In this document: positions 25,701 through 34,282 of the stretch, piece after piece | How positions within the stretch are numbered: position 1 is the stretch's first letter | Layout: the number at the start of each line of letters is the position of its first letter | Origin: Congeria kusceri | Lineage: Eukaryota; Mollusca; Bivalvia; Myida; Dreissenidae | Length of the DNA: 64,000 nt | Direction of reading: 5' to 3' | Assembly: GCA_027627225.1 (NCBI GenBank) | Contig: CM051029.1 | Location: 23,517,851 to 23,581,850, forward strand | Program-made: the position numbers and the translations under genes | The notes under the pieces: generated by a model | What the model saw: the letters and a program-made list of their open reading frames with translations, nothing else | What the model was told of the DNA's origin: nothing | Databases searched by the model: none

Positions 25701-27589
25701 ATGTCGAGGATATGTTTATAACTTCATTTTAACCGCTTATGTACACAATTATGTAAATTTTTAATCCCCAAAAGTATGCAACAGTTATTGGTATACGTTA
25801 AACCATTGTTTGAAGTTTGCATTCCCTAAAATTAGAAAATTTGCCCAATTCTATTGGCACTCAATTTTCCCACTGCATAATTATCGCAAGAAATCTAGGT
25901 CAAAAGTGATCTTAGACAGCTACGCCGAAAAATCAATAAACATGCAGTTGAAACCCATGACTTTTGTGTATAGCATATTGCTAATTAAACAGACTGGAAC
26001 CGGTTTTTGTGTACATCAAGATCTGTTAATGAGGATTTGACAGTGATATCAGTTTCAAGGCATTTACTGCAGACTGTACCATATACCTACTTATTAGGGA
26101 ATACTCTGGTCAATTTTCAGATGGTGTTTTATGATCATTCTAACTCGACTTATGGAATGGATTTTAATCGAAATACGTTTTTGGAATGAATTTTAACTTC
26201 TTGACTTATGAGACATTTATACTTATGACTGGGTATTTACGGTATACAATGCTACATACCAAATATAAAACCTCTAGGCCTTGAGCTTTCAGAGATTTTT
26301 GAAGTCATTTTGTAGAGAACTACTATACAATGTTGAATACCAAATATGAAACCTCTGGGCCTTGCGGTTTTAGAGAAGTCATTTTCTATACAAGTCTATA
26401 TATGTGACAACCCGGGGCATGGCCAGTTTTGACCCCAGGGGCATTATTTGAACAATCTTTGTAGAGGACCACTATACAATGTTACATACCAAATATGAAA
26501 CCTCTGGGCCTTGCTGTTTCAGAGGAGATTTTTTATACAAGTCTATATAAACCATGCGACCCCCGAGGTGGAGCCAGTTTTGACCCCAGGGGCATTATTT
26601 GAACAATCTTTGTAGAGGACCACTAGAGGATGTCACATATCAAATATGAAAGCTCTGAGCCTTGCGGTTTCATAGGAGAAGATTTTCAAAGTTTTTACTT
26701 TTTAAATCTATTTTTAGCTCTGCTGACCTACATATGCAGTGGACTGGAAAGATTTGAACAACTTTGAAAGAGGTCCACCCAAGGATCATTCCTGTGAAGT
26801 TTGGTGAAAATCTGCCAAGCGGTTTCGGAGGAGATGAAAAGTTGACAACACACGCACGCACGACGGACAACGGGCGATCACAAAAGCTCACCATGAGCAC
26901 TTTGTGCTCAGGTGAGCTAAAAAAGAATATCAAAGCAAGTGTCTAAACCTAAAAACATGTCTTCGAGTTAAATGTGTTGATTTATTTAGAGAGCACATAT
27001 CTTATTTATTTAGTGTATTGTGACCTATATGTGTTAAGTAACAGGGCATACGCAGTAAGCCCAAAAGCATGCGTCCCAACGACTCTTGGCATGGGTTTAA
27101 CATGCGTCCTTTTGAAAACATATGCGTCCAAATACGCTTGATTTTGCCATTTAGTCATTATACATGTGGCGCTGGTTTTGCTTTTCTTGGCCGGTTAAGA
27201 CTGGGGCCGGTTTTGACAGGGGCTGGCTTTGCCATAAACCGGTCCACTAATGTCGGACCTAGTAGTTTTACTGAGTTTATCCGAGTTGACAGACTTTCAC
27301 GGAGACTGATTTAGATACAAGAATACAGATGTTGACTATAATTGTCACAAAACCCTCAAAATACTGTCATTTAGTGTTGTCAACATTTGGGGTAAGTAAA
27401 GTTAGAACCAGGAATACAAAATTTAATATTTTAATTAAAATTGAAATTTAAGTTAGCATTAACATTTAATGCCAACTTAAATTTCACTGACAATCTAATC
27501 ATATACCTTATTATTAAAATAATGTATAATTAATGTAACAACTTACACAATCCAATGAGCAGGCTTGCTAGAACCAGTTTCACAATCAT
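4590..27589 (-). CDS. LAMP1: Lysosome-associated membrane glycoprotein (LAMP1/2-like), complete, 8 coding exons
   Basis: Coding exons on the minus strand are 27547-27589, 15479-15582, 11727-11934, 10630-10812, 7747-8045, 7185-7395, 5486-5662 and 4590-4735. All junctions are GT/AG and the phases join without error to give 456 aa. The protein has a signal peptide (MIVKLVLASLLIGLC), a first LAMP domain (about residues 20-180), a Thr/Pro-rich hinge (about 185-250), a second LAMP domain (about 255-415), one membrane helix (about 422-445) and the tail RRRNRKGYDDL. The tail is 11 residues and ends in GYxxPhi, the AP-binding lysosomal sorting signal of the family. Cysteines fall as four per luminal domain, and about ten N-glycosylation sequons are visible. 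The family lines the inner face of the lysosomal membrane and takes part in lysosome fusion and autophagy. The paralogue (LAMP1 or LAMP2) cannot be resolved, so the symbol is nominal. Exon 4 is followed by tandem copies of its own 3' end. Confidence 0.93.
4760..5210. repeat. Degenerate ~60-bp tandem repeat in LAMP intron 7
   Basis: The motif gtcaatcatttatgt and variants (gttgatcattcatgtgtg, gtccatcatttgtgtaaaac) recur roughly every 60 bp with much divergence, often followed by gacagt and tattgatttgg-like stretches. This is an old, decayed minisatellite. Confidence 0.6.
5486..5662 (-). CDS. LAMP1: LAMP coding exon 7 (residues 350-408)
   Basis: It reads NKTFSSTTGPLSDKF, then GSYVCNAETTSAVGDSVKLE and WNMQYTAYQQDATKFSDDG. 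The segment with SYxCN and the aromatic MQYTAY is a typical LAMP domain C-terminal half. The donor is GTACGT. Confidence 0.92.
5884..6335. repeat. ~165-bp tandem duplication in LAMP intron 6, rich in TGACCT half-sites
   Basis: The block tctcatgatggtgaacat, then atccatccagaaatgacaga, then gacctttt...ctctaa and gtgaccttga occurs at about 5915 and 6080. Its inverse strand carries AGGTCA-type half-sites, including AAGGTCAAGGTCA and AGGTCAAAGGT at 6173-6204. Dispersed-repeat origin is inferred from its modular character. Confidence 0.7.
6362..7164. mobile_element. 803-bp terminal-inverted-repeat element (Tc1/mariner-like non-autonomous)
   Basis: The left end CTGGTGAGCGAGTATTTGTC plus GGAC is the exact inverse of the right end at 7141-7164. 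Both ends are flanked by TA (6360-6361 and 7165-7166), the usual Tc1/mariner target duplication. The interior has no transposase ORF. It lies in LAMP intron 6, next to exon 6. Confidence 0.85.
7185..7395 (-). CDS. LAMP1: LAMP coding exon 6 (residues 280-349)
   Basis: It reads TNVTVDIGVQSPTVTGSCNV, then WIRLEFMKDFSILILFGEDD and VNVTGVYAAELFPDAQDM. It carries the second cysteine of LAMP domain 2 and three NxT sequons. Its donor (GTAAGT) lies only 20 bp from the end of an inverted-repeat element at 6362-7164. Confidence 0.9.
7396..7746. other. LAMP intron 5, nothing recognised
   Basis: 351 bp of AT-rich intron between two verified exons. No repeat or RNA gene is seen. Confidence 0.6.
7747..8045 (-). 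CDS. LAMP1: LAMP coding exon 5 (residues 180-279, Thr-rich hinge)
   Basis: It begins AEHCANDEQTTP (last cysteine of domain 1), passes through ETTT-rich repeats such as TETTTVPTETTTIPTETTT, then enters domain 2 at SFDLMVTNDDNSSC. The Thr/Pro region matches the heavily O-glycosylated hinge of LAMPs. It ends at a complete Lys codon before GTAATA. Confidence 0.9.
8954..10167. mobile_element. Dispersed element family A, nested in family B
   Basis: It starts TTGGATTGTCACATGAG and ends with the foldback ccccccaaacttcgtttgtg plus GCGGTATA. The interior repeats a ~160-bp monomer (ccataactctgtcaaaattt, agtggtttgtaaccaaagt, ttatgatgctacac). The flanking AAC at 8951-8953 and 10168-10170 may be a target duplication. 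It is itself interrupted at 9646-10029. Confidence 0.75.
9646..10029. mobile_element. 384-bp MITE nested in family A
   Basis: Ends CAATCTCATAAAA and TTTTAATGAGATTG are inverted. It is flanked by near-identical 10-bp copies ttacacatgt (9636-9645) and ttacacgtgt (10030-10039). Other family A copies read straight across this site, confirming an insertion. A 9-10 bp duplication suggests a Mutator-like mobiliser (inference). Confidence 0.8.
10281..10629 (-). repeat. Tandem repeat of LAMP exon-4 end plus splice donor (87-bp unit)
   Basis: Copies of the sequence starting gtgcttacct begin at 10281, 10361, 10448, 10535 and 10622, giving spacings of 80, 87, 87 and 87 bp. The copy at 10622 contains the functional exon boundary. 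Each unit holds about 62 bases of exon 4 followed by GTAAGCACTC and a little intron. Every copy keeps an intact consensus donor. The copies differ at only a few positions, so the expansion is recent or homogenised. Confidence 0.9.
10630..10812 (-). CDS. LAMP1: LAMP coding exon 4 (residues 119-179), exon end tandemly repeated downstream
   Basis: The exon reads DPVLIQTSISGTFKENMSYA, then the third cysteine of domain 1, and ends FHLDNDQFSEG at donor GTAAGC. The last ~62 exon bases plus the donor recur four more times at lower coordinates (10281-10621). Continuing past the true donor meets an in-frame TAG within about 20 bases, so only the first donor keeps the protein intact. Confidence 0.88.
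10813..11726. other. LAMP intron 3, nothing recognised
   Basis: 914 bp of intron between verified exons. No repeat, RNA gene or extra exon was recognised. Confidence 0.5.
11727..11934 (-). CDS. LAMP1: LAMP coding exon 3 (residues 50-118)
   Basis: The exon reads ETPYWDFSTISIIDEESMC, then the beta-rich segment with KLKIRF, ATYTFTFTNN and KIDMELEFIPDN. This alternating hydrophobic pattern is that of the LAMP luminal fold. The donor is GTAAGA; the final base forms an Asp codon with exon 4. Confidence 0.88.
12154..12409. mobile_element. Short hairpin-capped element, family C (deletion form)
   Basis: 5' end caagagggccaatatggccc, then gctcacctgag; 3' end cactttgtgctcaggtgagctaa. The 11-bp ends GCTCACCTGAG/CTCAGGTGAGC are exact inverses. 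At about 256 bp it lacks the internal monomers of longer copies. Confidence 0.75.
12412..12830. mobile_element. Chimeric fragment: family B-like 5' end joined to family D monomers
   Basis: It starts agctgtcggaggacagtg plus cgctcgact, as in the element at 41817. It then changes to acaaactgtgcaagtttggt and ccgtaactctaaggtttctg, which match the monomers at 17150-18010. It abuts family C elements on both sides. Confidence 0.6.
12831..14890. mobile_element. Large family C/E element with ~167-bp tandem monomers
   Basis: 5' cap aacaacagggccctgagggc then gctcacctgag. The interior has about eight monomers spaced 162-171 bp, each with gggccttgcggtttcag, aagtctatataaacc, gtggccagttttgacccc and aggggcataatttgaac. 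The end at 14857-14890 is a hairpin, tatctcag...ctgagataa. No coding capacity is seen. Confidence 0.75.
14891..15478. other. LAMP intron 2 segment, nothing recognised
   Basis: AT-rich intron next to exon 2; no feature can be supported. Confidence 0.5.
15479..15582 (-). CDS. LAMP1: LAMP coding exon 2 (residues 15-49)
   Basis: Acceptor AACAG and donor GTAACA flank a segment reading C-LGDNNRTQITFPEDD, then ICIKIDFF and NNSLKWNSE. It starts the first luminal LAMP domain with its first cysteine and two N-glycosylation sequons. It ends at a complete codon. Confidence 0.88.
15668..16526. mobile_element. Dispersed element family A (copy 2)
   Basis: It starts gaattgtcacatgagtgacg and gatatataccccc, and ends ccccctaaacttcgtttgtg then ggggtata. 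It has about four ~160-bp monomers with ccataactctgtcaaaattt and agtggtttgtaaccaa. Subterminal TATACCCCC and GGGGGTATA are inverses. Confidence 0.75.
16656..18130. mobile_element. Complete family C/D hairpin-capped element, ~1.48 kb
   Basis: 5' palindrome gagggccatgatggcccaaa then agctcacctgag; 3' hairpin agctcacccagcactttgtg then ctcaggtgagctaa. The interior (17150-18010) has five to six ~163-bp monomers with acaaactgtgcaagattggt, gatgaaaaatgaagtctcta and gcaataactctggtgtttct. Open frames here are repeat shadows. Confidence 0.8.
18692..18940. repeat. 36-bp minisatellite, about 7 copies
   Basis: The unit tagtcttcaacatatactac then tggtatagacagtcca repeats every 36 bp (one copy is 3 bp shorter). 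The minus frame reads a 12-residue period, which is an artefact. It lies in LAMP intron 1. Confidence 0.95.
18941..19883. other. LAMP intron 1 segment, nothing recognised
   Basis: AT-rich intron with no supported feature; the open frames here have no recognisable domain. Confidence 0.45.
19884..20322. mobile_element. Possible decayed inverted-repeat element related to the one at 29711
   Basis: The left end ctggcaaagtacctaaatcc resembles the terminal repeat at 29711 (ctggcgcagtgcctaaatcc). A degenerate inverse, gatttaggtact, lies at 20305-20316. The ends are imperfect, so this is tentative. Confidence 0.4.
19979..20085 (+). repeat. 52-bp tandem duplication containing two microexon-like 23-mers
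   Basis: Two copies of attaatgcatgcccgtgttt plus cag, a 23-nt core, and gtaagta. The cores (20001-20023 and 20053-20075) are each preceded by a pyrimidine-rich TTTCAG acceptor and end CAG before GTAAGT, a consensus donor. The copies differ at two core positions. The strand is opposite to LAMP. No transcript is known. Confidence 0.6.
20323..22697. other. LAMP intron 1 segment: AT-rich, AAT/ATT microsatellite
   Basis: No gene is seen. A self-complementary (AAT)n/(ATT)n stretch lies at about 21355-21430. The rest is AT-rich intron without a recognised element. Confidence 0.5.
22698..23440. mobile_element. Family C element, 3'-truncated
   Basis: 5' cap acaagagggccatgatggcc then gctcacctgag. Four or more ~165-bp monomers follow, with gggccttgcg, aagtctatataaacc and gaacaatctttgtag. 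No 3' hairpin is found. The 167-residue minus-strand frame across it is a by-product of the monomers. Confidence 0.7.
23441..26235. other. LAMP intron 1 segment, nothing recognised
   Basis: AT-rich sequence with short open frames lacking domain character. No repeat or RNA gene can be supported. Confidence 0.45.
26236..26920. mobile_element. Family C/E element, 5'-truncated, intact 3' hairpin
   Basis: Three monomers (aaatatgaaacctctgggcc, then gacgaccac-like tails) run into agctctgctgacctacatat and gatttgaacaactttgaaag. The end is the hairpin agctcaccatgagcactttg then tgctcaggtgagctaa. There is no 5' cap. Confidence 0.7.
27547..27589 (-). CDS. LAMP1: LAMP coding exon 1 (signal peptide)
   Basis: ATG at 27589-27587 encodes MIVKLVLASLLIGL and ends after the first base of a Cys codon, at donor GTAAGT. 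A positive residue followed by a hydrophobic run fits a signal peptide. The next exon begins with the two bases that complete the Cys. The transcript start lies above 27589 and was not located. Confidence 0.85.
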
Positions 27590-28569
27590 GTTTATTTCCG
27601 TGCAAAATAAGCTGGAAACCGAGTCTCTTCGCCGATTACAATTGGAAATTGGATTACAACTGGAAATGACACTGAAAATAAAAAAAAGCCGCTTCGTAAA
27701 TACTTGGCTCTTGAATTAAATGACACACCGGAAGGTAAGTTTTAACAGCAACACAAGAACAGTGTAGTTCTCAAGTTTCATACACTCACAAGTTTTATAC
27801 ACTCACCTACCTACTTAGCTGCGACCCGAAATCATATGACTGATCGTGTGATTTTTATTCAGAACATTATCGAATATTCTTAACGCCATCGACGTTCAAG
27901 TTTTGGTTATTGTAAACGCTATGTGAATTATAGTCATCATATTAATCATCACCTTCATCATCATCATCATCGCCATTATCATCGTCATCATCATCATCAT
28001 TGTTTTGTCCGCGTGTAGTAGGGTTTACATACATAAGACGGTTGAACGGTTAAGCTATTTTAATATTGTTCTAATTAGATCTAAAATGGTGGATACCATC
28101 GTCTATATACGCTATATATTCCGTTACCACTACATTATATGGTAATGCCACAGGGGCGTACCTGACTCTGTTTTGAGTTTACGCACAGTTAAAAATTACA
28201 GGTCGTTACTTTTGTGTCCCCTTAACTGTCACTGTGCTTTACATAAAATAAAATGTCGATTTGAATTTCACTGACTGCACAATAAAATATAACACATATT
28301 CCGATTTAAATACTTATCCAAACGAACGGCGGTTCTAGTTTTTCTAGTATACTGTGTGGCATATACTAAGATGGAAATTAGAAACTACGTCTTCTGGTGT
28401 TTTGGCGATGTTTCAACAGTTCCAAAATGTAAATATATACTTGCACAATACATTAAAAAAATACAGTCGCCTCGCCAAATCAAACCATTGGGTGCTTGCA
28501 GATGCGTGTTTGAAACAATTATTCCTTGCACGTATCAACAAAGATTGCACACATTTGTCACTGCCCTCA
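27590..28569. other. LAMP promoter / 5' UTR region with CAT microsatellite
   Basis: This is the region upstream of the LAMP start codon. It must hold the transcription start and promoter unless a further 5' exon exists. A (TCA)n/(CAT)n microsatellite sits at about 27943-28003. No TATA box or core element could be assigned with confidence. Confidence 0.4.
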
Positions 28570-29058
28570 TGTATGAATGCAAACCCTAGGTTCTGTGCCC
28601 AAAAACAAGTGCAGCATCTGGAACGATTGCATCAAAGATGCATCCGAGCCATCATGGGCATCAAGTGGCATGACTATGTGATAAACATAGAAGTCTTGAA
28701 GCGCGCCAATGTCCCTAGCATCGAGGCCATGCTTCTGACCAGACTTTTCCGCTGGGCTGGACACCTGTCATGTATGGAAGACACACGAATGCCCAAAGTT
28801 GTGTTCTACGGAGAGCTAAGCCAAAACAAATGTGACAGAGGCGCCCCACGACAACGCTTCAAGGATCAGCTGATGCGCCAACATAGTGCACTAAGTGCAG
28901 CTGGAATCTCAGAGAAGGACTAGGAAAACGTGGCAAAAGACAGAAGCAGATGGAAGACTGTCACAAAGCAAGCCTGGAGAGAAGCTGCACAGGCCAAGCG
29001 CAGACGAAAGAAAGCAACAGCAGCCCCACTGGCCAACGGTTCCTTTATGTTTATATAG
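28570..29058 (+). pseudogene. 3' remnant of a non-LTR (LINE) retrotransposon ORF
   Basis: The plus frame reads VQHLERLHQRCIRAIMGIKW, LLTRLFRWAGHLSCMEDTRM and PKVVFYGEL, then ends with a basic tail KRRRKKA. The segment RWAGHLxxMxDxRxPKxVFYGEL is typical of the region after the reverse transcriptase domain in RTE/jockey-like LINEs. A TAG at 28921-28923 replaces an expected Trp, and the frame stays open on both sides to 29058. The catalytic reverse transcriptase and endonuclease are absent, so this is a 5'-truncated dead copy. Confidence 0.8.
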
Positions 29059-29710
29059 AGTATGCCGGTCGAGAAGTGTAGTATACAAAATCACCAGAGA
29101 GCGTACCAGAGGCTTTCTACCCAATGATAATCGGAACTGAGGAACAAACCATCACCATCACATTAAAACAAATTATCTACACTTATCGCTTAACTTAATC
29201 AAACGGAATACACAATACAGATCGCAATTAAAGTCGGAAACTGCTACCTTGCAAAGAGCTTTACGGCTAAACACACCGCTGACTGACACATATTGAAGCC
29301 ATTTATGAGCTATAAACCACGCTGCTTGCGTTTTGCGCATCTTTCCAACGTTGTATCAATTAACTAAAATGTGTTGTGAACATCAAGCCCTGCAGGTCCC
29401 AGTAAGCAGTGAAGTTTTCTGCTTGTCATCCAAACTACCGCTGTGGCTAAAGACGCCATTGACTCAACATACGATTGAAAACGAGTCGCCATTTCAAATA
29501 TTTTCCGCCAAGTTAAATTGCCATTTAAACAATCTGTAGAAGCTAGATGGCATCATGCATAACATAATTCACGACGTAGTGGTGACTATGACAAACTGTT
29601 TCGGACGATCCCGTAGTATATCTACTTGTAACATGTAATTTACCGCACACATAAGATTATGCTTGCATATGCGTATGTACGTGTATAATATTATATTTAG
29701 AATGGGTATA
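29059..29710. other. Intergenic, nothing recognised
   Basis: Sequence after the LINE remnant; no supported feature. Confidence 0.5.
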
Positions 29711-30718
29711 CTGGCGCAGTGCCTAAATCCGCCACATTTGGGGGTATTTTTACGATATTTTCAATAGTTGTTTATCGATTGACATAAAAATTTACATAAA
29801 TCAAGTTGGGTTTAATGTGCATTTGCTGGCGTGTTTTGGTTACATTTCAAGTACTTGGCAAATGAAAAAATATTTATCGAGATTGAAGGCCTAAACATTG
29901 TAAAAAAATGAGCGCGGGAGTGCCTAAATCCGCCACCCCTCTTTAAAATGTTCAAACTGCTCGAAAATAATAATGTTTTATAAATTATGTTTTCAAAGCA
30001 ACTTGTATTGCCTCCTATTGACAAAAATCCCACTTTAGTTTATTTAAGGTTCATTTTCTGGTGTTTAAAAAAAACACGGTGATCCGAAGTTGCTTAGATA
30101 CAATCATAGATCAGGAACCGTGATGTGCTTATTCCGCATTTTGACTATTGTTCTTATTTAATTTTCTATATTAAGCAGCTTGCTGTCTGTTATTAATACA
30201 ATGTTTCAATTCTTCCCAATACTCATTTGTTTTTGTAAAAATAGCTCTGAAACTAGGCCCTGCGTGCATGTGGGACAAATAATGAGTAGTTGGAGTAGCG
30301 AGACATTTGCGCTCTTAATATGCAATTTTTCCGCATTTTATTGTATGTAATGCCAATGAATAATGGCTATTTTTATGCTGCACATGCTCACATGGACATA
30401 ATATTAAAACACGATAATTTAATTTTATCATGGACACATTGCGAGGCATCAAAACAGCGCATGCGCAGTATAAAATAAATTCCCCGCATTCAGTTTGTTT
30501 GCATTTAGGGGCATTTATGTACAAAATAATTGGAATAAATACTTATTTATGCACAAATCAAGATAAAAAACTCGTCAGCATTGTTAAGGGAAAGTATCTG
30601 ATTGACTGAGATCAACAAAATAGAAATTGCCGGTAAAAAAAAACGCTTATTCGGATAGGGTGGCGGATTTAGTGAAGTGGCGGATTTAGTGAAGTGGCGG
30701 ATTTAGGCACTGCGCCAG
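29711..30718. mobile_element. 1008-bp terminal-inverted-repeat element
   Basis: A 25-bp end beginning ctggcgcagtgcctaaatcc (29711-29735) is exactly inverted at 30694-30718. Extra internal copies of the core TAAATCCGCCAC are at 29924-29936 and, inverted and tandem, at 30659-30693. The left flank is TA and the right is TG, compatible with a decayed TA duplication. There is no transposase. Confidence 0.85.
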
Positions 30719-32254
30719 TGCACATCGTAATGGAAGGATGAAGGTTTTTTTTCTACATTTTATCAGTCGGTTAGTCATGTCCTTTAATTGGCCTTACCAC
30801 CATACGGACACTATTTTACATGCATGTTTTTCAAGTTTTTAGCATTTTTATTTTTCCACTTGAGCGTAACGAATTATACGCACGTGCATATAGGAAAACG
30901 CCCAGTTACGCCCCTGGGTAAAATCATTGTATGTACCGGTATAAGTATGGTTCAATTATTTTAGAATGTCTCATGGCCGACATAGTGGTAAAATGCATGT
31001 ATTCTTCAGCACACAGGTATTTGACACGTTGCTATGGTAAAAATTAGTAAAACCATTATTTCTAATGATTATGTTGGACAGGGGCATGTCTGAGGTTGAA
31101 TCTAGCCGGATACGCATTGACTGGGAGGGATCAGGGGACATCCCTCCTTGCACGTGAATTCGGTTTCTAGAATGAGTGTGATGCACTTGCGAGGACATAA
31201 GACCGTGGTTGTAAAACATGTCCGCGTATAGCATGAAATACGTTACGCAAACACGCCGCTTTAGAACATTCAAATGGGATCTTCTATACAGTATATGTAA
31301 ATTTTAAAAAAATCACAGGCGACATAAAAAAAACTACATGTTTTGACCTGATCCGTTTAACAGTTACACTAATGCTGATGTTGTAAATAATACATTACCC
31401 CGGTGAGGTTTCATTTCGAGGAATAGACATGCCGGCAGTTGAAAATGTTCTGTTGTTCAGCCAAGTGTACGCACGTGCGTATGCCTGGACACGCTTTTGT
31501 ATGGATAGTGATTTTTGTTCGGAATAGTTGATAGTTCATCAGCTGTTGATTATTGTCATTAGAAATTATGTTTTTACTAATTATTATCACACCAACGGGT
31601 CAAATGCATGTGATTCAGCATAGCCTGACTGCCAACTGAGGCTCACCACAAGAACAGGAAGAGAGAAACAAGAGATGTAAGATACTGACACGTGTTTCTT
31701 CGTAAAATTGTATGAAACTAAAAACATGCGGGTTTTCTCACGGAAAGAGTCACTCAATGGAACAAGAAGACTTTCCGAAAGTCGTAATTTATATGTACAT
31801 GTAATTTCATTTGAAGGCAAGCTAGGCGGTAGTTACTATGAAATAACAGGGAGACTTTGTGCGTGTATTAAACATAGAACTATACGGTTCAATGGATGTT
31901 GTCATTCTTCATACCGCATAAACAGAAGTACATAAAATATGGTTGTGGGTATATTTTAATGTGATCAAACCCGAGGATCTCACATTGTGACAATGTGTAT
32001 TATATATATTCCTTCTTTATATCTTGTAGCTCACCCAAAAGCTTAGGTGCAGTTTTCTACAATAAAGCAATTATAATGCAATTTAGATGAACGTTAAATA
32101 TTTGTGCAAATGGGTTGAAAAGCTTGCGAGTTTTAAATGGTGAATAAATTAATAACTTATTACTATTCATCATAGTGTACATCTCATAATAATTCTTTAA
32201 TAAATTCAGCAACATATTAAAAAGTAAAAGTAGTTAGTTTTAAAAGTTTTTTCA
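30719..32254. other. Intergenic, nothing recognised
   Basis: AT-rich; short open frames without domains. No element or RNA gene is supported. Confidence 0.45.
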
Positions 32255-32600
32255 CCTTTAGGGGAAAGGTGGCTGGGCCCTTCAGATGAGGAATTTTACG
32301 GCAAAAGGTGAATTATTTGGGGGAATTTTTCAGAGAAGCATTATTACATGTTTATATTCTACTTAAAACATTAATGAATCGTTTTGCTACAAATTATAAC
32401 GTGTATTATGCATTAACTTTGTTTGAAAAGAAAATGATGGGATTGTTCCTCTGAGTCAATTTTTGTCAGATTTTTGTCTTTTTATTTTAAAATAAAAGCT
32501 TATATTCAGAAGGGAATTTTACAGTAAATATTGGGGAAAAATATACTTTTTAAGCAGGGGAATGGGGTCGATGGGGCCGAATTTCGACCCAAATTGGCAC
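32255..32600 (+). repeat. Dispersed repeat, inverted relative at 57228-57610
   Basis: It contains cacctttaggggaaaggtgg, gcccttcagatgaggaattt, ttgtcagatttttgtctttt, tttaagcaggggaatggggt and ggggccgaattt. These occur in the opposite orientation and order at 57228-57610. The pair defines a family of about 350 bp with no coding capacity. Confidence 0.75.
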
Positions 32601-33006
32601 TAAAAACGCTGCTTAATAATCAAAGTTTTATCTAATTGCCATTATCACAAACTCCATGTTACGGTAACATACTTCATGATACGTTACTCTCTATGACACA
32701 CATGATAGAGACAAGCATACGCCAAAATCAGTTCAACACTCTTTTAATTGATTTTCCAATAAAACGTGGTAAAACAACGTAATATATCACAGAAAGCTAT
32801 AATAGTAATACTAATATTTTAAATAATAATAATCATAATTATCATCATAATAATTATAATACTAAGTAATACTAGTACATACTTAATTGAAAAGTAATTT
32901 GCCTTCAACTGGATTTGTATGTTATCATATGAAGCCTTATATTGGGCATTAAGTACATCTACTTTATTATTTCAAAGAGTTTGTTTACAAACTCTTCACA
33001 AAATGA

Positions 33007-33772
33007 TCACAAAAGGAAGAAGGGCTGTCAAATGTACAGCAGGGGAGTAGAGGGCCAGTATTCAAAAGGAAGAAGGGCCTGTCAAATGTACAGCAGGGGA
33101 GTAGAGGGCCAGTATTCAAAAGGAAGAAGGGCCTGTCAAATGTACAGCAGGGGAGTAGAGGCCCAGTATTCAAAAGGAAGAAGGGCCTGTCAAATGTACA
33201 GCAGGGGAGTAGAGGGCCAGTATTCAAAAGGAAGAAGGGCCTATCAAATGTACAGCAGGGGAGTAGAGGGCCAGTATTCAAAAGGAAGAAGGGCCTGTCA
33301 AATGTACAGCAGGGGAGTAGAGGGCCAGTATTCAAAAGGAAGAAGGGCCTGTCAAATGTACAGCAGGGGAGTAGAGGGCCAGTATTCAAAAGGAAGAAGG
33401 GCCTGTCAAATGTACAGCAGGGGCATAGAGGGCCAGTATTCAAAAGGAAGAAGGGCCTGTCAAATGTACAGCAGGGGAGTAGAGGGCCAGTATTCAAAAG
33501 GAAGAAGGGCCTGTCAAATGTACAGCAGGGGCATAGAGGGCCAGTATTCAAAAGGAAGAAGGGCCTGTCAAATGTACAGCAGGGGAGTAGAGGGCCAGTA
33601 TTCAAAAGGAAGAAGGGCCTGTCAAATGTACAGCAGGGGAGTAGAGGGCCAGTATTCAAAAGGAAGAAGGGCCTGTCAAATGTACAGCAGGGGAGTAGAG
33701 GGCCAGTATTCAAAAGGAAGAAGGGCCTGTCAAATGTACAGCAGGGGAGTAGAGGGCCAGTATTCAAAAGCT
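33007..33772. repeat. 54-bp satellite, 14 near-identical copies
   Basis: The unit aaggaagaagggcctgtcaa, atgtacagcaggggagtaga, gggccagtattcaa is repeated 14 times with very few changes (for example gcatag for gagtag in two copies). Both strands stay open (18-residue period, 278 and 260 aa), but with no independent start context or domain I treat it as non-coding. It lies about 500 bp beyond the LRR gene stop. Confidence 0.95.
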
Positions 33773-33779
33773 CCTTAGG

Positions 33780-34070
33780 AACAATTTAACTTAAGTTTTA
33801 CTTTGGTGAAAATTTCTGATCAATCATTCACAGTGAAAATCACTTGATTATATGTATATCTGAAAAATATCCTAAGAAATAGTACATGTTCATGCTGTAC
33901 TAGTATTACAAATCAGCATGCAAATTTAAATAGAAATAGTTCAGCCACATTATAAAAATGTAATAATAATAATAATTTAATACACTGACAAATAATTAAC
34001 TTCATTTTTTTTATGTATTATTCATGTACTATAAAATTCATCACTAATGTGAGGACCTGTCAGATGTACA
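33780..34070. other. LRR gene 3' flank
   Basis: AT-rich sequence between the 54-bp satellite and the repeated 3' UTR. The phrase cctgtcagatgtacaacag (34058-34076) resembles part of the satellite unit. Confidence 0.5.
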
Positions 34071-34079
34071 ACAGTTTCA

Positions 34080-34282
34080 GAATGTTCAGTAGCAGGGGAG
34101 GTTTTGTCGCCCGTACACAAAGTTCAGTATGAGTCAAAGTTCACACAAACAATGTTCAGTCGAGGAATCGAGCTTCTGTCGCCCATACACAATGTTCAGT
34201 AGGAGTCGAGGTTCTGTCGCCCGTACACAATGTTCAGTAGCTAGGAGTCGAGGTTCTGTCGCCCGTACACAATGTTCAGTAG
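34080..34282 (-). repeat. Tandem copies of the LRR gene stop-codon region in its 3' UTR
   Basis: Imperfect units with cgaggttctgtcgcccgtac and acaatgttcagtag recur at about 34250, 34205, 34165 and 34100. The same sequence forms the true CDS end at 34283-34312. Unit length varies from about 32 to 48 bp. Copies decay with distance from the gene, which suggests outward growth from the exon. Confidence 0.85.

Noticed and set aside
28354..28570. N-terminal extension of the LINE frame
   Set aside because: The frame is open, but its residues do not resemble the reverse transcriptase upstream region; probably chance before the truncation point.
32942..33778. 278-aa and 260-aa repetitive proteins
   Set aside because: The frames arise from the 54-bp satellite; both strands are equally open and no flanking gene structure supports either.
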